The position numbers were made by a program, and so were the translations under genes. A stretch of DNA of 26,826 nucleotides, taken from IMG/VR virus record IMGVR_UViG_3300019487_000425, positions 1 to 26,826 of that record; one strand, 5' to 3'. This document shows, one piece after another, positions 14,883 to 21,805 of the stretch. Position 1 is the stretch's first letter, and every line of letters starts with the position of its first letter. The notes below the pieces were generated by a model. That model did not search any database, was not told where the DNA came from, and worked only from the letters and a program-made list of their open reading frames with translations. The DNA comes from a virus.

Positions 14883-16672
14883 TACCGATACCCCCCGAGA
14901 CCGTCCCGCAGCGCCGCTCTCTCGCGGCGATCCTTGTCGTCGTCCAGCCTGACGATCTCGTCGATGGTGAGTTGCCCGAGGTCGATGTCCTCCTCGGGGA
15001 TGCCCATGCTCCGCCGCACCTGATTCTCATGGTACAAGGCGAGCGCCCGGTTCGTCACCTCGAGCGGCAGCGGGGCGAGTTGGGCGTCGGCGGAGCCCAT
15101 GTGACTGTAGAGGGCCATCGCGAAGGCGCTGGTGCCGTCCAGGAAGCCGCCCTTCGGGTGATCGGCCCGGTCCCTGCCGTTCGCCAGCCGCTCGTAGTAC
15201 GCCTCGGAGAACTCCTTCAAGAGATTGGGGTCCAGGCACCGCCCGGCGTGCTCGCGGACGTAGCGGCGGGGCAGGTTGAACAGTCCCTCCCGGTTCTCGC
15301 CGGTGGTGAGGATGCCGGGCTTGTCCGACACCTGCCGGGCGACAGACTCCTCGTTCACCCGGCGGTAGTGGATGTTCGGGTAATGGATGCGGCGCAGCAG
15401 CTCGTCGAAGAACAGGATGCCGTGGTTGTTCGCTTCCCCGGCGATCTTCGCGGTGTTGTACCACCACGAGATGAGCGCCGCCGCGTGTGCGAGCTGGTCG
15501 GGCGGGAGGCGAGCGTAGAACACGGCATCCACGTCGAGGGTCATGCGGTTCAAGACGATGCCGGGGGTGTAGTCGCCGCCCGGGTCTCCCGAGGCGATGT
15601 CCCAGCCGGAGATGTAGGAGTGTCGGGGCTGCGGGGGCCGGTAGATGCGCCAGCGGCCGCCGGGGACGACCCGGATGTTGACGCCCTTCTTGTCGTCCGG
15701 GTCGCGCTCGATCTCGACTTCTGGCGGGAGCGCGCCATCGTCCTTAGCGGCGGTGTATTCCTCGAGGTAGCGCGGGAGCCCGGCGTCGAACACGCGCCGC
15801 CCCGAGGCGAGGAAGCAGGTGACGGGGTCGCTCGCGTACTCCTGGTCCATGAGGTTCTGGTCGCCGTTCAGTTTGTTCTCTCGCGTGCTGATGTACCACG
15901 CGATCTGCTCGAGGGAGAGGTTGTGGTCGGCGACGAGTTTGGCGTCGTGCGCCGACAGGTCTCTGGCGTCGAACCACGGGTGCATCCGATACGCCTTCTC
16001 CTCGAACCACGGGGAGAAGAACGGGACCCAGTCGTTCTTCTTGGCGACGGCGTTGACCCATAGGTTGTGGAAGTAGTTGCCGATACCGTTCGGGGTGCTC
16101 TCGGCGACGATGAGCGAGTCGGGGTCGTCGGGGGCGGTCTGGAGCAGAGCGGCCATCATGGCGTCGGCGTCCTCGATGAACGCCAGTTCGGAGATGTGGA
16201 GGTACTGGGCGGTCATGCCGCGGCCGCCGGCGGCGACGACCTGCATCCGCGAGTTGTTGTGCGCGAAGTCGATGAGCTTCTTGGTCGCGTATCGGGTCGG
16301 CGGCCTCACGCTCGTGGGCAGCTCGTCGTAGAACCGCTTCGACATCTTGAAGATGCGGTCCACCGAGTCGAGGTCGTGCGCGATGACCAGCGCGCTCCGG
16401 TCCGGGCGCGTGTGGCACATGCGGAACAGTTCCGCCTCGACGACCGTGGAGCAGCCGACTTGGCGGCCTTTCAGGACGACGACCTTCGGGGGGCGCCCCT
16501 GTCGGCGCTCGTGGTCGATGGCGGCGAGGAGCCGGTTCTGTTCCGGCTTCGGGACGAACGGGATGGGTCCTAGCGCGGCCTGCTTCGGGACGATGCGGAT
16601 GCACTTCTCGAAGTAGAGGGCTCGGTTCTCGCCCAGGGCCTCGAGCGTGACGGGAGCGGTGCGCCTAGCCAT
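14882..16672 (-). CDS. terL: Terminase large subunit (packaging ATPase/nuclease)
   Basis: This 596-residue protein, starting MARRTAPVTLEALGENRALY, cuts concatemeric DNA and drives it into the head. The ATPase domain has a deviant Walker A, KGRQVGCST (68-76), and Walker B YLHISELAF (157-165, catalytic Glu162). A coupling motif, VAESTPNG, lies at 189-196. The nuclease domain has the acidic set expected of an RNase-H fold: GWDIASGD (Asp358), GEANNHG (Glu413) and GFLDGTSAFA (Asp512). The length is typical. It begins 8 bases before the end of the preceding small gene and ends in a TAATG overlap with the next. Catalytic residues are assigned from motif position, not structure. Confidence 0.93.
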   Translation of the reverse strand: MARRTAPVTLEALGENRALYFEKCIRIVPKQAALGPIPFVPKPEQNRLLAAIDHERRQGRPPKVVVLKGRQVGCSTVVEAELFRMCHTRPDRSALVIAHDLDSVDRIFKMSKRFYDELPTSVRPPTRYATKKLIDFAHNNSRMQVVAAGGRGMTAQYLHISELAFIEDADAMMAALLQTAPDDPDSLIVAESTPNGIGNYFHNLWVNAVAKKNDWVPFFSPWFEEKAYRMHPWFDARDLSAHDAKLVADHNLSLEQIAWYISTRENKLNGDQNLMDQEYASDPVTCFLASGRRVFDAGLPRYLEEYTAAKDDGALPPEVEIERDPDDKKGVNIRVVPGGRWRIYRPPQPRHSYISGWDIASGDPGGDYTPGIVLNRMTLDVDAVFYARLPPDQLAHAAALISWWYNTAKIAGEANNHGILFFDELLRRIHYPNIHYRRVNEESVARQVSDKPGILTTGENREGLFNLPRRYVREHAGRCLDPNLLKEFSEAYYERLANGRDRADHPKGGFLDGTSAFAMALYSHMGSADAQLAPLPLEVTNRALALYHENQVRRSMGIPEEDIDLGQLTIDEIVRLDDDKDRRERAALRDGLGGYR

Positions 16673-16994
16673 GCTGGACCGGGATCATGTGGGAGAGGAG
16701 CGAGCGTTCCTGCTCCCGGGTGAGTGGGTTCCGGCCGAACACAAAGACGATGTCCGCGCCGATCACGGCGAGGGCCGGGTCTCGCGTGAACCGCACCCGA
16801 ACGGAGCGTGCCTTGGCCGACTGCCTCAACCGCGTGTCCGCCGCTGGACCGGACCACACGCGGAGCGCGGCGCTGTTCGGCAGCGACTCGACGTAGCGCC
16901 GCGCGGCGATGTGGTGGTGGGGGCCGCCGGAGACGAGTAGGGCGATGACTGTCGAGCCTCGCGGCGCGGTGCCGGACTGCCCGACGGTGGGCAC
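16665..16994 (-). CDS. 109-aa alpha/beta protein of unknown function
   Basis: The chosen GTG lies four bases after the previous stop and is the first plausible start that avoids a long overlap. The product reads VPTVGQSGTAPRGSTVIALL with a hydrophobic strand and Gly turn (VIALLVSGGPHHHIAARRYV). It then has alternating strands and helices (ALRVWSGPAADTRLRQSAKA, DPALAVIGADIVFVFGRNPL). The ADIVFVFGRNPLT part recalls Rossmann-like SLOG/DUF2493-type nucleotide binders, but the match is loose. It overlaps the terminase start by 8 bases. It could modulate packaging, which is unproven. An earlier start is possible because the frame is open upstream. Confidence 0.55.
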   Translation of the reverse strand: MPTVGQSGTAPRGSTVIALLVSGGPHHHIAARRYVESLPNSAALRVWSGPAADTRLRQSAKARSVRVRFTRDPALAVIGADIVFVFGRNPLTREQERSLLSHMIPVQHG

Positions 16995-16998
16995 GGTC

Positions 16999-17289
16999 TC
17001 ACTCGGTGGCGAGGGGTGACGGCTCCACCCAGTCCAGGCACCGCTCGAGCCAGACGTATCCGCACGCCTGGCACGCACAGTGGAGGTGCTCGCCCTCCTG
17101 CCTGCACTGCTGCCGCTGGCCGGAGAGGTGGATGGGTCCGTGGCACCACCGCTTGAGGAACGCCTGCTTCGGGGCTCCGCACTTCTCGCAGCCCGTCTCG
17201 TCTCTCGCCTTCGGTTCGCGGACCGGACCCATGAGGCGTTCGGCGGCGGCGGTCAGGGCCATTTCGTTCAGGTCGGCTTCTCGTCCCAC
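16999..17289 (-). CDS. 96-aa zinc-ribbon protein between small and large terminase
   Basis: The GTG start lies one base after the preceding stop. The protein contains CEKCG (34, 37), CH (49-50) and H54, then HLHCACQACG (Cys71, 73, 76). This gives up to two zinc sites, and the C-terminal CACQACGYVW looks like a classic ribbon knuckle. The N-terminal helix MALTAAAERLMGPV is short. Zinc-ribbon proteins next to terminase genes occur in several phages and may help DNA recognition, but the role here is not established. Confidence 0.7.
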   Translation of the reverse strand: MGREADLNEMALTAAAERLMGPVREPKARDETGCEKCGAPKQAFLKRWCHGPIHLSGQRQQCRQEGEHLHCACQACGYVWLERCLDWVEPSPLATE

Positions 17290-17290
17290 G

Positions 17291-17698
17291 TCAGTCCTCC
17301 TTCTCCGGCACGAGGTCGGGGAGCCCGACCATGTGCCCGTAGAGACGCATCCACTCGCGCTGGTCGGCGGCGGGGAGCTTCGCGTTGAGTGAGTTGTTCA
17401 GGACCGCTTCGCGAACGTCCACGACGCGACCGAGCCATGGTCCGATCTCTCGGGCGACGGCCTCGTACCAGCCTGGCTCGGCGCGGACGCGGGCGAGGAC
17501 GGCATCGGAGGAGCCCCAGTTGGAGAACGCGCGGATGAACTGCTCCTCGGTGGCTGGCTGGCGACTGCCGGCGGGCAGCGCGCACCAGATCAGGTAGGCT
17601 CGCCGAAGGCGTGCGCGCGCACCTTCTCGCCGGCGTTCCGGTCCTTCGTATCGCTCTCGAACCCCTGCGGCGGGAGCGGCGGTGCCTCCCTCTCCCAC
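17291..17698 (-). CDS. terS: Candidate terminase small subunit (start uncertain)
   Basis: The folded part reads RRAYLIWCALPAGSRQPATE, then FIRAFSNWGSSDAVLARVRA, EPGWYEAVAREIGPWLGRVV and SLNAKLPAADQREWMRLYGH. A helix-turn-helix-like start, a W-containing linker (ARVRAEPGWYEAV) and a final oligomerisation helix ending in HMVGLPDLVPEKE match the layout of many small terminases. The location two genes upstream of the large terminase agrees. No ATG, GTG or TTG is present near the fold. The nearest is the GTG used here, which overlaps the preceding gene by 108 bases. A CTG at 17593 that overlaps the previous stop (CTGA) is an alternative. Confidence 0.55.
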   Translation of the reverse strand: MGEGGTAAPAAGVRERYEGPERRREGARARLRRAYLIWCALPAGSRQPATEEQFIRAFSNWGSSDAVLARVRAEPGWYEAVAREIGPWLGRVVDVREAVLNNSLNAKLPAADQREWMRLYGHMVGLPDLVPEKED

Positions 17699-18033
17699 GG
17701 CGGGCGGACCACCGGGCCCGGCGGTCGGCCGTCCGGGACCTCCCCCACCTGGAGCGGGCGGTCGAGGATCGTCCGGCTGCGGATGATCGGCAGCATGTTC
17801 CCCACCGACACGTCCAGTTTCTCCAGGACCTCCGCGACCCGGCGCAGGGACTCGTCCCGCATCCTCTCCCGTTCCTCGTGCGTCAGCATCTTGATGGCCA
17901 GGTCCAGCACCTCGACCGAGTGCCGTTCTCTCGATGTTGAGGACGCCAGTGAAATCCGGCTTGCCAGGAGCCCGACGATCGCTCCGACCCCGAGCAGCAG
18001 GGCTTCTTGCATCGTGTACCCCCATGGGGTCAT
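17590..18033 (-). CDS. Membrane-anchored helical protein (147 aa)
   Basis: The ATG at 18033 overlaps the previous stop (ATGA); a second ATG at 18012 with GGGGG upstream is a strong alternative. Residues 9-27 form one membrane helix (QEALLLGVGAIVGLLASRIS). Residues 33-85 are a charged amphipathic helix (HSVEVLDLAIKMLTHEERER, then RVAEVLEKLDVSVGNM). The last 60 residues are Pro-rich. An N-terminal anchor plus a long helix suggests an inner-membrane lysis helper such as an i-spanin, or a membrane-tethered regulator, but no partner o-spanin is seen. The 3' end overlaps the candidate small terminase. Confidence 0.65.
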   Translation of the reverse strand: MTPWGYTMQEALLLGVGAIVGLLASRISLASSTSRERHSVEVLDLAIKMLTHEERERMRDESLRRVAEVLEKLDVSVGNMLPIIRSRTILDRPLQVGEVPDGRPPGPVVRPPWEREAPPLPPQGFESDTKDRNAGEKVRAHAFGEPT

Positions 18034-18293
18034 CGCCTCCACTCGAGAGGCTTGGCCTCGGCGTCGGCGACCAGTCGGGCGACGGCGCGCGGCTGTGCGT
18101 CGTAGACGCGGCGCTGCGGGTGTTTCAGGGCCATCTCGGCACGCTCCTGTTCCAGCATGCGTTCCTCGTCACGGAGCGCCATCCTCAACGCCGGAGCGTC
18201 GAAGCCAAGCCGAGAACGGATCATCGTCCGCACCGTCGGCAGCGAGAGCGGGTCGGGGTGTCGGAGCAGGGCTCGGAACTCCTCTCGGCTCAT
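18030..18293 (-). CDS. 87-aa charged helical protein
   Basis: It starts with the ATG of MSREEFRALLRHPDPLSLPT and continues as helices (VRTMIRSRLGFDAPALRMAL, RDEERMLEQERAEMALKHPQ). It has no Cys or membrane segment and is not recognised as any family. Its 3' end joins the membrane-anchored gene by ATGA. Its 5' 125 bases overlap, in another frame, the end of the preceding gene, which is unusually long for this phage. The frame is open upstream, but that part is low-complexity and lacks a good start. A small regulator is possible. Confidence 0.55.
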   Translation of the reverse strand: MSREEFRALLRHPDPLSLPTVRTMIRSRLGFDAPALRMALRDEERMLEQERAEMALKHPQRRVYDAQPRAVARLVADAEAKPLEWRR

Positions 18294-18816
18294 GTGGAGG
18301 GAGAGGCGGACCCGGGCGACCCCCCCGAGGCGTCGGCTGAGGAGCCGGAGCCAGGGAAGGTGGCTCGCGGTCGGGGTCTGCGTCGGCTTGATCGGGACCA
18401 TCCAGCGGCCCGCCAGGATGGTTTTCGCGCTCGTCCAATAGGAGGCTGTCGCGAAACGCCCTTTCCTGGGCCGCTTCGTGATCCGCGACTTCCTGCCTGC
18501 GGCGTTCCATGCGAACGGGGTCCCAGTCTTGCCGGTAGCACCACTCGCAGAGGCCGGACTTGGCCCACTCCCCGGTCCTGGGATCGACGGAGCGGCAGTG
18601 GGTGCCGTGGTAGGCGCAGCAGACGTAGCCGGTCTCGGCGTCGCTCGAGAGCGTGCCGCGGTTGAAGGCGTCCTTACCCGCGTGCTTGCCGTAGGCGGCG
18701 TCCCACTGAGCGGCGTCGGCGGCGGCCAGCCGCTGCGCGCCCATAGCAGCGAGCGCAGCGCGTTCCGAAGTCGGCGGAGGGGCCGGCCCGCCACCGCTTA
18801 CGGGTCCTTCGGCCAC
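18169..18816 (-). CDS. 215-aa protein with Cys/His cluster and Pro-rich tail
   Basis: The GTG chosen overlaps the previous gene by 19 bases; an ATG at 18744 (residue 25) is an alternative. Residues 63-95 read GYVCCAYHGTHCRSV and GLCEWCYRQ. Cys66, Cys67, His70, His73 and Cys74 with Cys90 and Cys93 could bind one or two zinc ions. A charged helix follows (RMERRRQEVADHEAAQERAF). Residues 135-190 are Pro-rich and disordered, and the C-terminus is acidic (ADGADDDPFSAWLRRSG). No family is recognised. The last 125 bases also code the start of the next gene in another frame. Confidence 0.5.
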   Translation of the reverse strand: MAEGPVSGGGPAPPPTSERAALAAMGAQRLAAADAAQWDAAYGKHAGKDAFNRGTLSSDAETGYVCCAYHGTHCRSVDPRTGEWAKSGLCEWCYRQDWDPVRMERRRQEVADHEAAQERAFRDSLLLDERENHPGGPLDGPDQADADPDREPPSLAPAPQPTPRGGRPGPPLPPHEPRGVPSPAPTPRPALAADGADDDPFSAWLRRSGVEDGAP

Positions 18817-19091
18817 GACCAGTGCCCGGCCAGGATGCCGGTGCCGTCGAAGTGGATGGGGCCGTCGGCGATCCACGAGCCGGTGCCGGTGAGGACGGCG
18901 AGGTTCACGTTCATACCGAAGGCGCGGGCGACGACGGCGTGCTGCGGCGGGTCGTCCGGCGCCGCGGCCCACGGCCGGAACAAGACGTGGTCTCCGACCT
19001 TGGGGAGGCGGTCGGGGAAGGTGACAGCGGACCGCTTCTCGTCACGCGGTCTCGGGGCCGTCGTCTCGGCCGGGACGGTCGGGTTCGGCAT
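18798..19091 (-). CDS. 97-aa small beta-rich phage protein
   Basis: The ATG start gives MPNPTVPAETTAPRPRDEKR, a polar tail, followed by a compact beta domain. KVGDHVLFRPWAAAPDD opens it, then AVVARAFGMNVNLAVLTGTG, and it ends in GHWSWPKDP. The order 'KVGD-V-(aromatic)...A-V...VNL-V...W-WP' is common in short SH3-like phage proteins of unknown function that end with (T/G)WHWPE. It overlaps its upstream neighbour by 50 bases and its downstream neighbour by up to 19. The fold is likely real; the function is unknown. Confidence 0.65.
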   Translation of the reverse strand: MPNPTVPAETTAPRPRDEKRSAVTFPDRLPKVGDHVLFRPWAAAPDDPPQHAVVARAFGMNVNLAVLTGTGSWIADGPIHFDGTGILAGHWSWPKDP

Positions 19092-19296
19092 CGGTGGTCT
19101 CCTCGGGGGAATGGCCGGGGATGTCCAAGTGGACCGTGACCCCGGGTGGCGCGTTTACGAGGGAGGGGAGGAAGTGGGCCCGCTCGCCGGGTGCGAGTTC
19201 CACGGGCTGCCCCGCGTGGACGCGGAACACGGCGGATCGGCTCCCGTCAGCACGGCGCTTATAGTACCACGCCCCGTGGCGCGTCGGGTCCGTCAT
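19042..19296 (-). CDS. 84-aa small protein, first gene after the leader hairpin
   Basis: It starts MTDPTRHGAWYYKRRADGSR with GGGAGAGCCCCC before the ATG. A short beta segment (SAVFRVHAGQPVELAPGERA) is followed by VNAPPGVTVHLDIPG and an acidic, Pro-rich tail. The family is not recognised. Small proteins with an RGD-like 'RADGSR' turn and alternate strands are frequent accessory products. Its end overlaps the next gene by 50 bases. It is the first coding unit after the hairpin at 19343-19368, so its level may be set by that element. Confidence 0.6.
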   Translation of the reverse strand: MTDPTRHGAWYYKRRADGSRSAVFRVHAGQPVELAPGERAHFLPSLVNAPPGVTVHLDIPGHSPEETTDAEPDRPGRDDGPETA

Positions 19297-19342
19297 GGGG
19301 GCTCTCCCGTGATTGGATCGGGCGGGCCCGTCCCCACGGCTC

Positions 19343-19368
19343 GCTGCCTGCCCTCGACCGCAGGCAGC
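19343..19368 (-). promoter_or_regulatory. Perfect 9-bp inverted repeat upstream of an operon start
   Basis: Arms GCTGCCTGC and GCAGGCAGC flank an 8-base loop. The stem lies about 47 bases upstream of the ATG of the 84-residue gene, in a 186-base gap without genes. There is no T-run, so it is more likely an RNA structure or an operator palindrome than a simple terminator. Confidence 0.5.
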
Positions 19369-19436
19369 TACCCGCCCGACATTCAGAAGCGTCCTCCGGC
19401 CGCCGCTGGCCGCAGCTCACGGAGCCCGGTTTGGAG

Positions 19437-19458
19437 GTGACGACGCACGTGACGACGC
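19437..19458. repeat. Tandem 10-bp repeat (period 12)
   Basis: Two exact copies of GTGACGACGC lie end to end with a two-base spacer, in the non-coding gap between the 100-residue gene and the main operon. The 12-bp period is near one helical turn. It may be a binding site for a regulator of the downstream operon. It is short, so chance is not excluded. Confidence 0.4.
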
Positions 19459-19459
19459 C

Positions 19460-19482
19460 GGCCAGCGCCCGGGTGCTTGGCC
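19460..19482 (-). terminator. Bulged hairpin directly after the 100-aa gene
   Basis: On the minus strand GGCCA(A)GC can pair with GCTGGCC around an 8-base loop. It lies right after the stop codon of the upstream gene, with one bulged A and no U-tract. It could attenuate readthrough from the strong promoter into the main operon. This is weak evidence. Confidence 0.35.
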
Positions 19483-19785
19483 CTAGAGCGCGCTCAGCAC
19501 CTCCTGGAGCCTCTTGTGCAGGGAGCCGATCCGCCTGTGGCTCTCCTCGAGCACGAACGTGATGTGCTCCGGGTCCGTCGCCGGCAGCTTCCCTTCTCCG
19601 GCCGGAGCCGGCGGGTGGACCTTCGCCTCGATCCTCCGCAGCACCGCGTCCAGGTCGTGCAGCCCCGACAGCACGAGGAGCGCCTTCTCCGTGATGCCGC
19701 CTGCTCCTTGAGGCTCCTCGATGCTGATTGCTGCCGCACCGTACTTGACCCCGAACCGCTCCGCGTAGGCTCTCTCCTGTGCCAT
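19483..19785 (-). CDS. 100-aa helical protein, first gene after the strong promoter
   Basis: The ATG follows GGAGGCTGCACC, a good ribosome binding site. The product starts MAQERAYAERFGVKYGAAAI and is mostly helical (TEKALLVLSGLHDLDAVLRR, then HITFVLEESHRRIGSLHKRL), with a polar Pro/Lys-rich middle. It has no Cys, no membrane segment and no recognised family. It is followed by a bulged hairpin and then a 186-base gap, so it may be made separately from the genes beyond. Being first behind the promoter near 19903-19930, it could be a regulator or a highly expressed early-late product. Confidence 0.65.
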   Translation of the reverse strand: MAQERAYAERFGVKYGAAAISIEEPQGAGGITEKALLVLSGLHDLDAVLRRIEAKVHPPAPAGEGKLPATDPEHITFVLEESHRRIGSLHKRLQEVLSAL

Positions 19786-19868
19786 GGTGCAGCCTCCAAT
19801 CGAAGTCTCGAACCGTGAGAGGCGTGGTGTTCGCTTCGCTCACGCCTTCCGCCTAACACCCTACTTCT

Positions 19869-19888
19869 CGACGGGTCCCTCCCCGTCG
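19869..19888 (-). promoter_or_regulatory. 7-bp leader hairpin downstream of the promoter
   Basis: CGACGGG and CCCGTCG form a perfect 7-bp stem around a 6-base loop. It starts about 8-10 bases after the predicted transcription start, so the mRNA would begin with a stable stem, a common way to protect the 5' end. A second, looser stem (GGCGTG/CACGCC) lies nearer the gene. Confidence 0.45.
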
Positions 19889-19902
19889 CCGCATAAGCGC
19901 GG

Positions 19903-19930
19903 ATTCTATGGGGGTCTTGCGCGGAGTCAA
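19903..19930 (-). promoter_or_regulatory. Strong sigma70-type promoter for the minus-strand late operon
   Basis: On the minus strand TTGACT is followed by 16 bases and TAGAAT (-10 at 19903-19908, -35 at 19925-19930). The -35 box is part of a TTGACTTGACT doublet, which could be an operator or an alternative -35. Transcription should start near 19896 and read the 100-residue gene and probably the whole virion block. In DNA this GC-rich such a match is unlikely by chance. Confidence 0.7.
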
Positions 19931-19939
19931 GTCAAGCTT

Positions 19940-19964
19940 CACGAGCGAGGTGGCAAGAAACTGG
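19940..19964 (-). repeat. Left copy of inverted 25-28-bp repeat
   Basis: Read on the minus strand it holds CCAGTTTCTTGCCACCT followed by CGCTCGTG. The right copy (23234-23261) has the same order with one mismatch and a 3-base insertion, on the opposite strand. It sits just upstream of the TTGACT promoter and just downstream of the receptor-binding gene. It may be a regulator site or a recombination site. Confidence 0.6.
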
Positions 19965-19979
19965 CCGGCTAGAAACTGG
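19956..19979 (-). repeat. Two direct copies of CCAGTTTCT (period 15)
   Basis: On the minus strand CCAGTTTCT occurs twice, 15 bases apart. The first copy starts directly at the TGA stop of the receptor-binding-like gene and the second is the start of the longer repeat. It is a tandem arrangement typical of multiple binding sites, in otherwise GC-rich DNA. Confidence 0.55.
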
Positions 19980-20771
19980 TCACTCGCCCGCGTAGTAGAA
20001 GATGTTGGCGATGCCGATCGCCGGGGCGTTGCCGCCGGTGCTGCCGTTGGAGACGACGCACTGGGGCCCGGTGAACGCGGTCTCGTTGACGCCGCTGGTC
20101 GAGTTGTGGATGGAGAGCCCTTCCTGGACGTCGTAGACGACGAGGGACATCGTGCTCTGGTTCGCCCACGCGATGAGTTCGACCAGGAACATGCGGCCCG
20201 CGGCGAGCACGGGCGGGCTGAAGGCGCCGCCGGTGATGGCGATCTTGTTCCGGGCCCCGCCGCTGGCCCGGGAGACGGCGTTCAGGACATTGGCGCCGTC
20301 CACGGTGTCGTGCATGAGCCCGAAGTAGTTGCTCGCGGCGATGGCCGTGGAGTCGGCCGAGGCCATGTTCGAGCCCGCGAGGTCCGACAGCCCGCAGAAG
20401 AACCGCGAGGTGTTGTCGGGCCACGTCTCGATGCGGAACGTGAACGAGCAGTAGAACCCGCCGATAGCTAGTTTGTCGCCTAGGGCGGTGGTGTGTACCG
20501 AGCCCTGGACTCCGCGCACGAAGGGGAAGTCGGCTGCGGCATTGAACCGGACCCCGGCGACGTTGTTCGGGGCTCCGGCGGTGACGGTGTGGATGCGGCG
20601 CCGGTACTGGGTCGTGACGCCGAGCGCGGGGGTCGCGAACGTCGAAGCAGTGTCCTCCTGGAACACCGGACCGATCGGGGTGCTGCGGGCGGCGGTGTCG
20701 GCGGGCATGTAGAGGCCCATCGAGCGATACCGCTCGAGGCCGAGCTGGTAGGGGTGTCCGAGTTTCGGCAT
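19980..20771 (-). CDS. Receptor-binding-like tail protein (263 aa)
   Basis: The ATG shares one base with the previous stop (TGATG). The product starts MPKLGHPYQLGLERYRSMGL and is rich in beta strands. GVTTQYRRRIHTVTAGAPNN comes first, then GGFYCSFTFRIETWPDNTSR, FFCGLSDLAGSNMASADSTA, NYFGLMHDTVDGANVLNAVS and STMSLVVYDVQEGLSIHNST, ending in AIGIANIFYYAGE. The alternation of short strands and Gly/Asn/Ser loops is what jelly-roll receptor-binding or carbohydrate-binding tips look like. The FRIETWPDNTSRFFCGLSD stretch recalls fibre proteins that carry a 'phage tail fibre C-terminal' domain. It follows a beta-helix tailspike-like gene, making a two-part receptor unit. The family is not certain. Confidence 0.65.
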   Translation of the reverse strand: MPKLGHPYQLGLERYRSMGLYMPADTAARSTPIGPVFQEDTASTFATPALGVTTQYRRRIHTVTAGAPNNVAGVRFNAAADFPFVRGVQGSVHTTALGDKLAIGGFYCSFTFRIETWPDNTSRFFCGLSDLAGSNMASADSTAIAASNYFGLMHDTVDGANVLNAVSRASGGARNKIAITGGAFSPPVLAAGRMFLVELIAWANQSTMSLVVYDVQEGLSIHNSTSGVNETAFTGPQCVVSNGSTGGNAPAIGIANIFYYAGE

Positions 20772-21805
20772 CAGTGACCCATCCTTGTCGGGTGGCCGGC
20801 GGAGAACACCTTCGAGTGGTGCACCGAGCGGTTGTCCGTGGGCGGGCCAGGCTGGTCCACGTAGTAGATGTCCTCGATGCGGTTGCCACTGCCGCGCTCG
20901 TCAAACTGCGCGTTCCGGCCGCCGGGGTAGTTCTCGACCCGGATGTTGTGCGCGTGCCAGCCGTTACAGGAGGCCCCTTCGAGCCAGCGCGGGATGCCCA
21001 AGGGGACTCCGCCCGAGAGCGACTGGACGAAGTTGCAGTTCTTGATCTCACCGATGTTGCAGGTGCTCAAGGCGAACGCCGAGGTCGTGAACGCGACGCT
21101 CGACTCGAAGTCCACCTGTTCGATGGTGCAGTCGATGACGCTCTCGAGTTGCATCTCGTGGTAGAGGGCGGGGTCGGCGTAGCCGTTCTGTTCGACGGAG
21201 CCCCGTATCCAGTGTCCGCAGGTGAGGCTCTGGCGGACGTACCAGCCGTTCTTCGCGTTGGCGACGGCGGAGCAGCATTCGAAGCCGAGCGTGGTGTTGG
21301 GGTAGAGGGAGTCGGTGGAGTCCACGAGCCAGCCGTGGCCTAAGCAGAACGCACTGGTGACGTGCCGGAAGGTGGTGAGCCAGGTGCCATCGATCTCGAC
21401 GCCGTTCTCGGGGCCGTCACCGGCACCCTGGAACGTGGCTCCGATGACGAGGTTCGAGATGAGGTTCCGGGGCATGTTGGCGAAGCCTAAGGCGGGGTTC
21501 CGCTTAAGCCGGAGCGCGTAGGGCCTTCCGGCTCCGCGGATCGCCATGTCGTGGATGCTGGTGCGCTGGGCGAACGTCGTGACCTTCCCCAGCACCTCGG
21601 TCCCCTCTCCGTCCCCGCACAGTTCGATCCACGGGTGGTTGATCGTGATGTCGGTGTCCCACACCCCCTTCTGGAGCCACAACCGCACGCCGCCGCGGAA
21701 GTCCGCCGAGTCGGAGGTCGCGAGGCCGTCCAGGATGCGCTGCAACTGCTCCGTCTCGCTCACCCGCCACGTCGTGACCGCGTGGTCCCCGAGCCCCGGC
21801 CTCAC
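20771..21805 (-). CDS. Right-handed beta-helix tailspike-like protein (344 aa)
   Basis: The GTG start overlaps the previous stop by GTGA. The opening VRPGLGDHAVTTWRVSETEQ with LQRILDGLATSDSADFRGGV is typical of pectate-lyase-like spikes: an index helix and then a 'ggtvyLp.G.y'-like strand (GVRLWLQKGVWDTDITINHP). Repeated turns follow: GVEIDGTWLTTFRHVTSAFC, NTTLGFECCSAVANAKNGWY, ESVIDCTIEQVDFESSVAFT and STCNIGEIKNCNFVQSLSGG. N and C stacks (NIGEIKNCNF) fit a parallel beta helix. No catalytic triad can be assigned by eye. It may depolymerise or bind a surface glycan. It is short for a complete tailspike, so part of its role may be shared with the next gene. Confidence 0.75.
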   Translation of the reverse strand: MRPGLGDHAVTTWRVSETEQLQRILDGLATSDSADFRGGVRLWLQKGVWDTDITINHPWIELCGDGEGTEVLGKVTTFAQRTSIHDMAIRGAGRPYALRLKRNPALGFANMPRNLISNLVIGATFQGAGDGPENGVEIDGTWLTTFRHVTSAFCLGHGWLVDSTDSLYPNTTLGFECCSAVANAKNGWYVRQSLTCGHWIRGSVEQNGYADPALYHEMQLESVIDCTIEQVDFESSVAFTTSAFALSTCNIGEIKNCNFVQSLSGGVPLGIPRWLEGASCNGWHAHNIRVENYPGGRNAQFDERGSGNRIEDIYYVDQPGPPTDNRSVHHSKVFSAGHPTRMGH

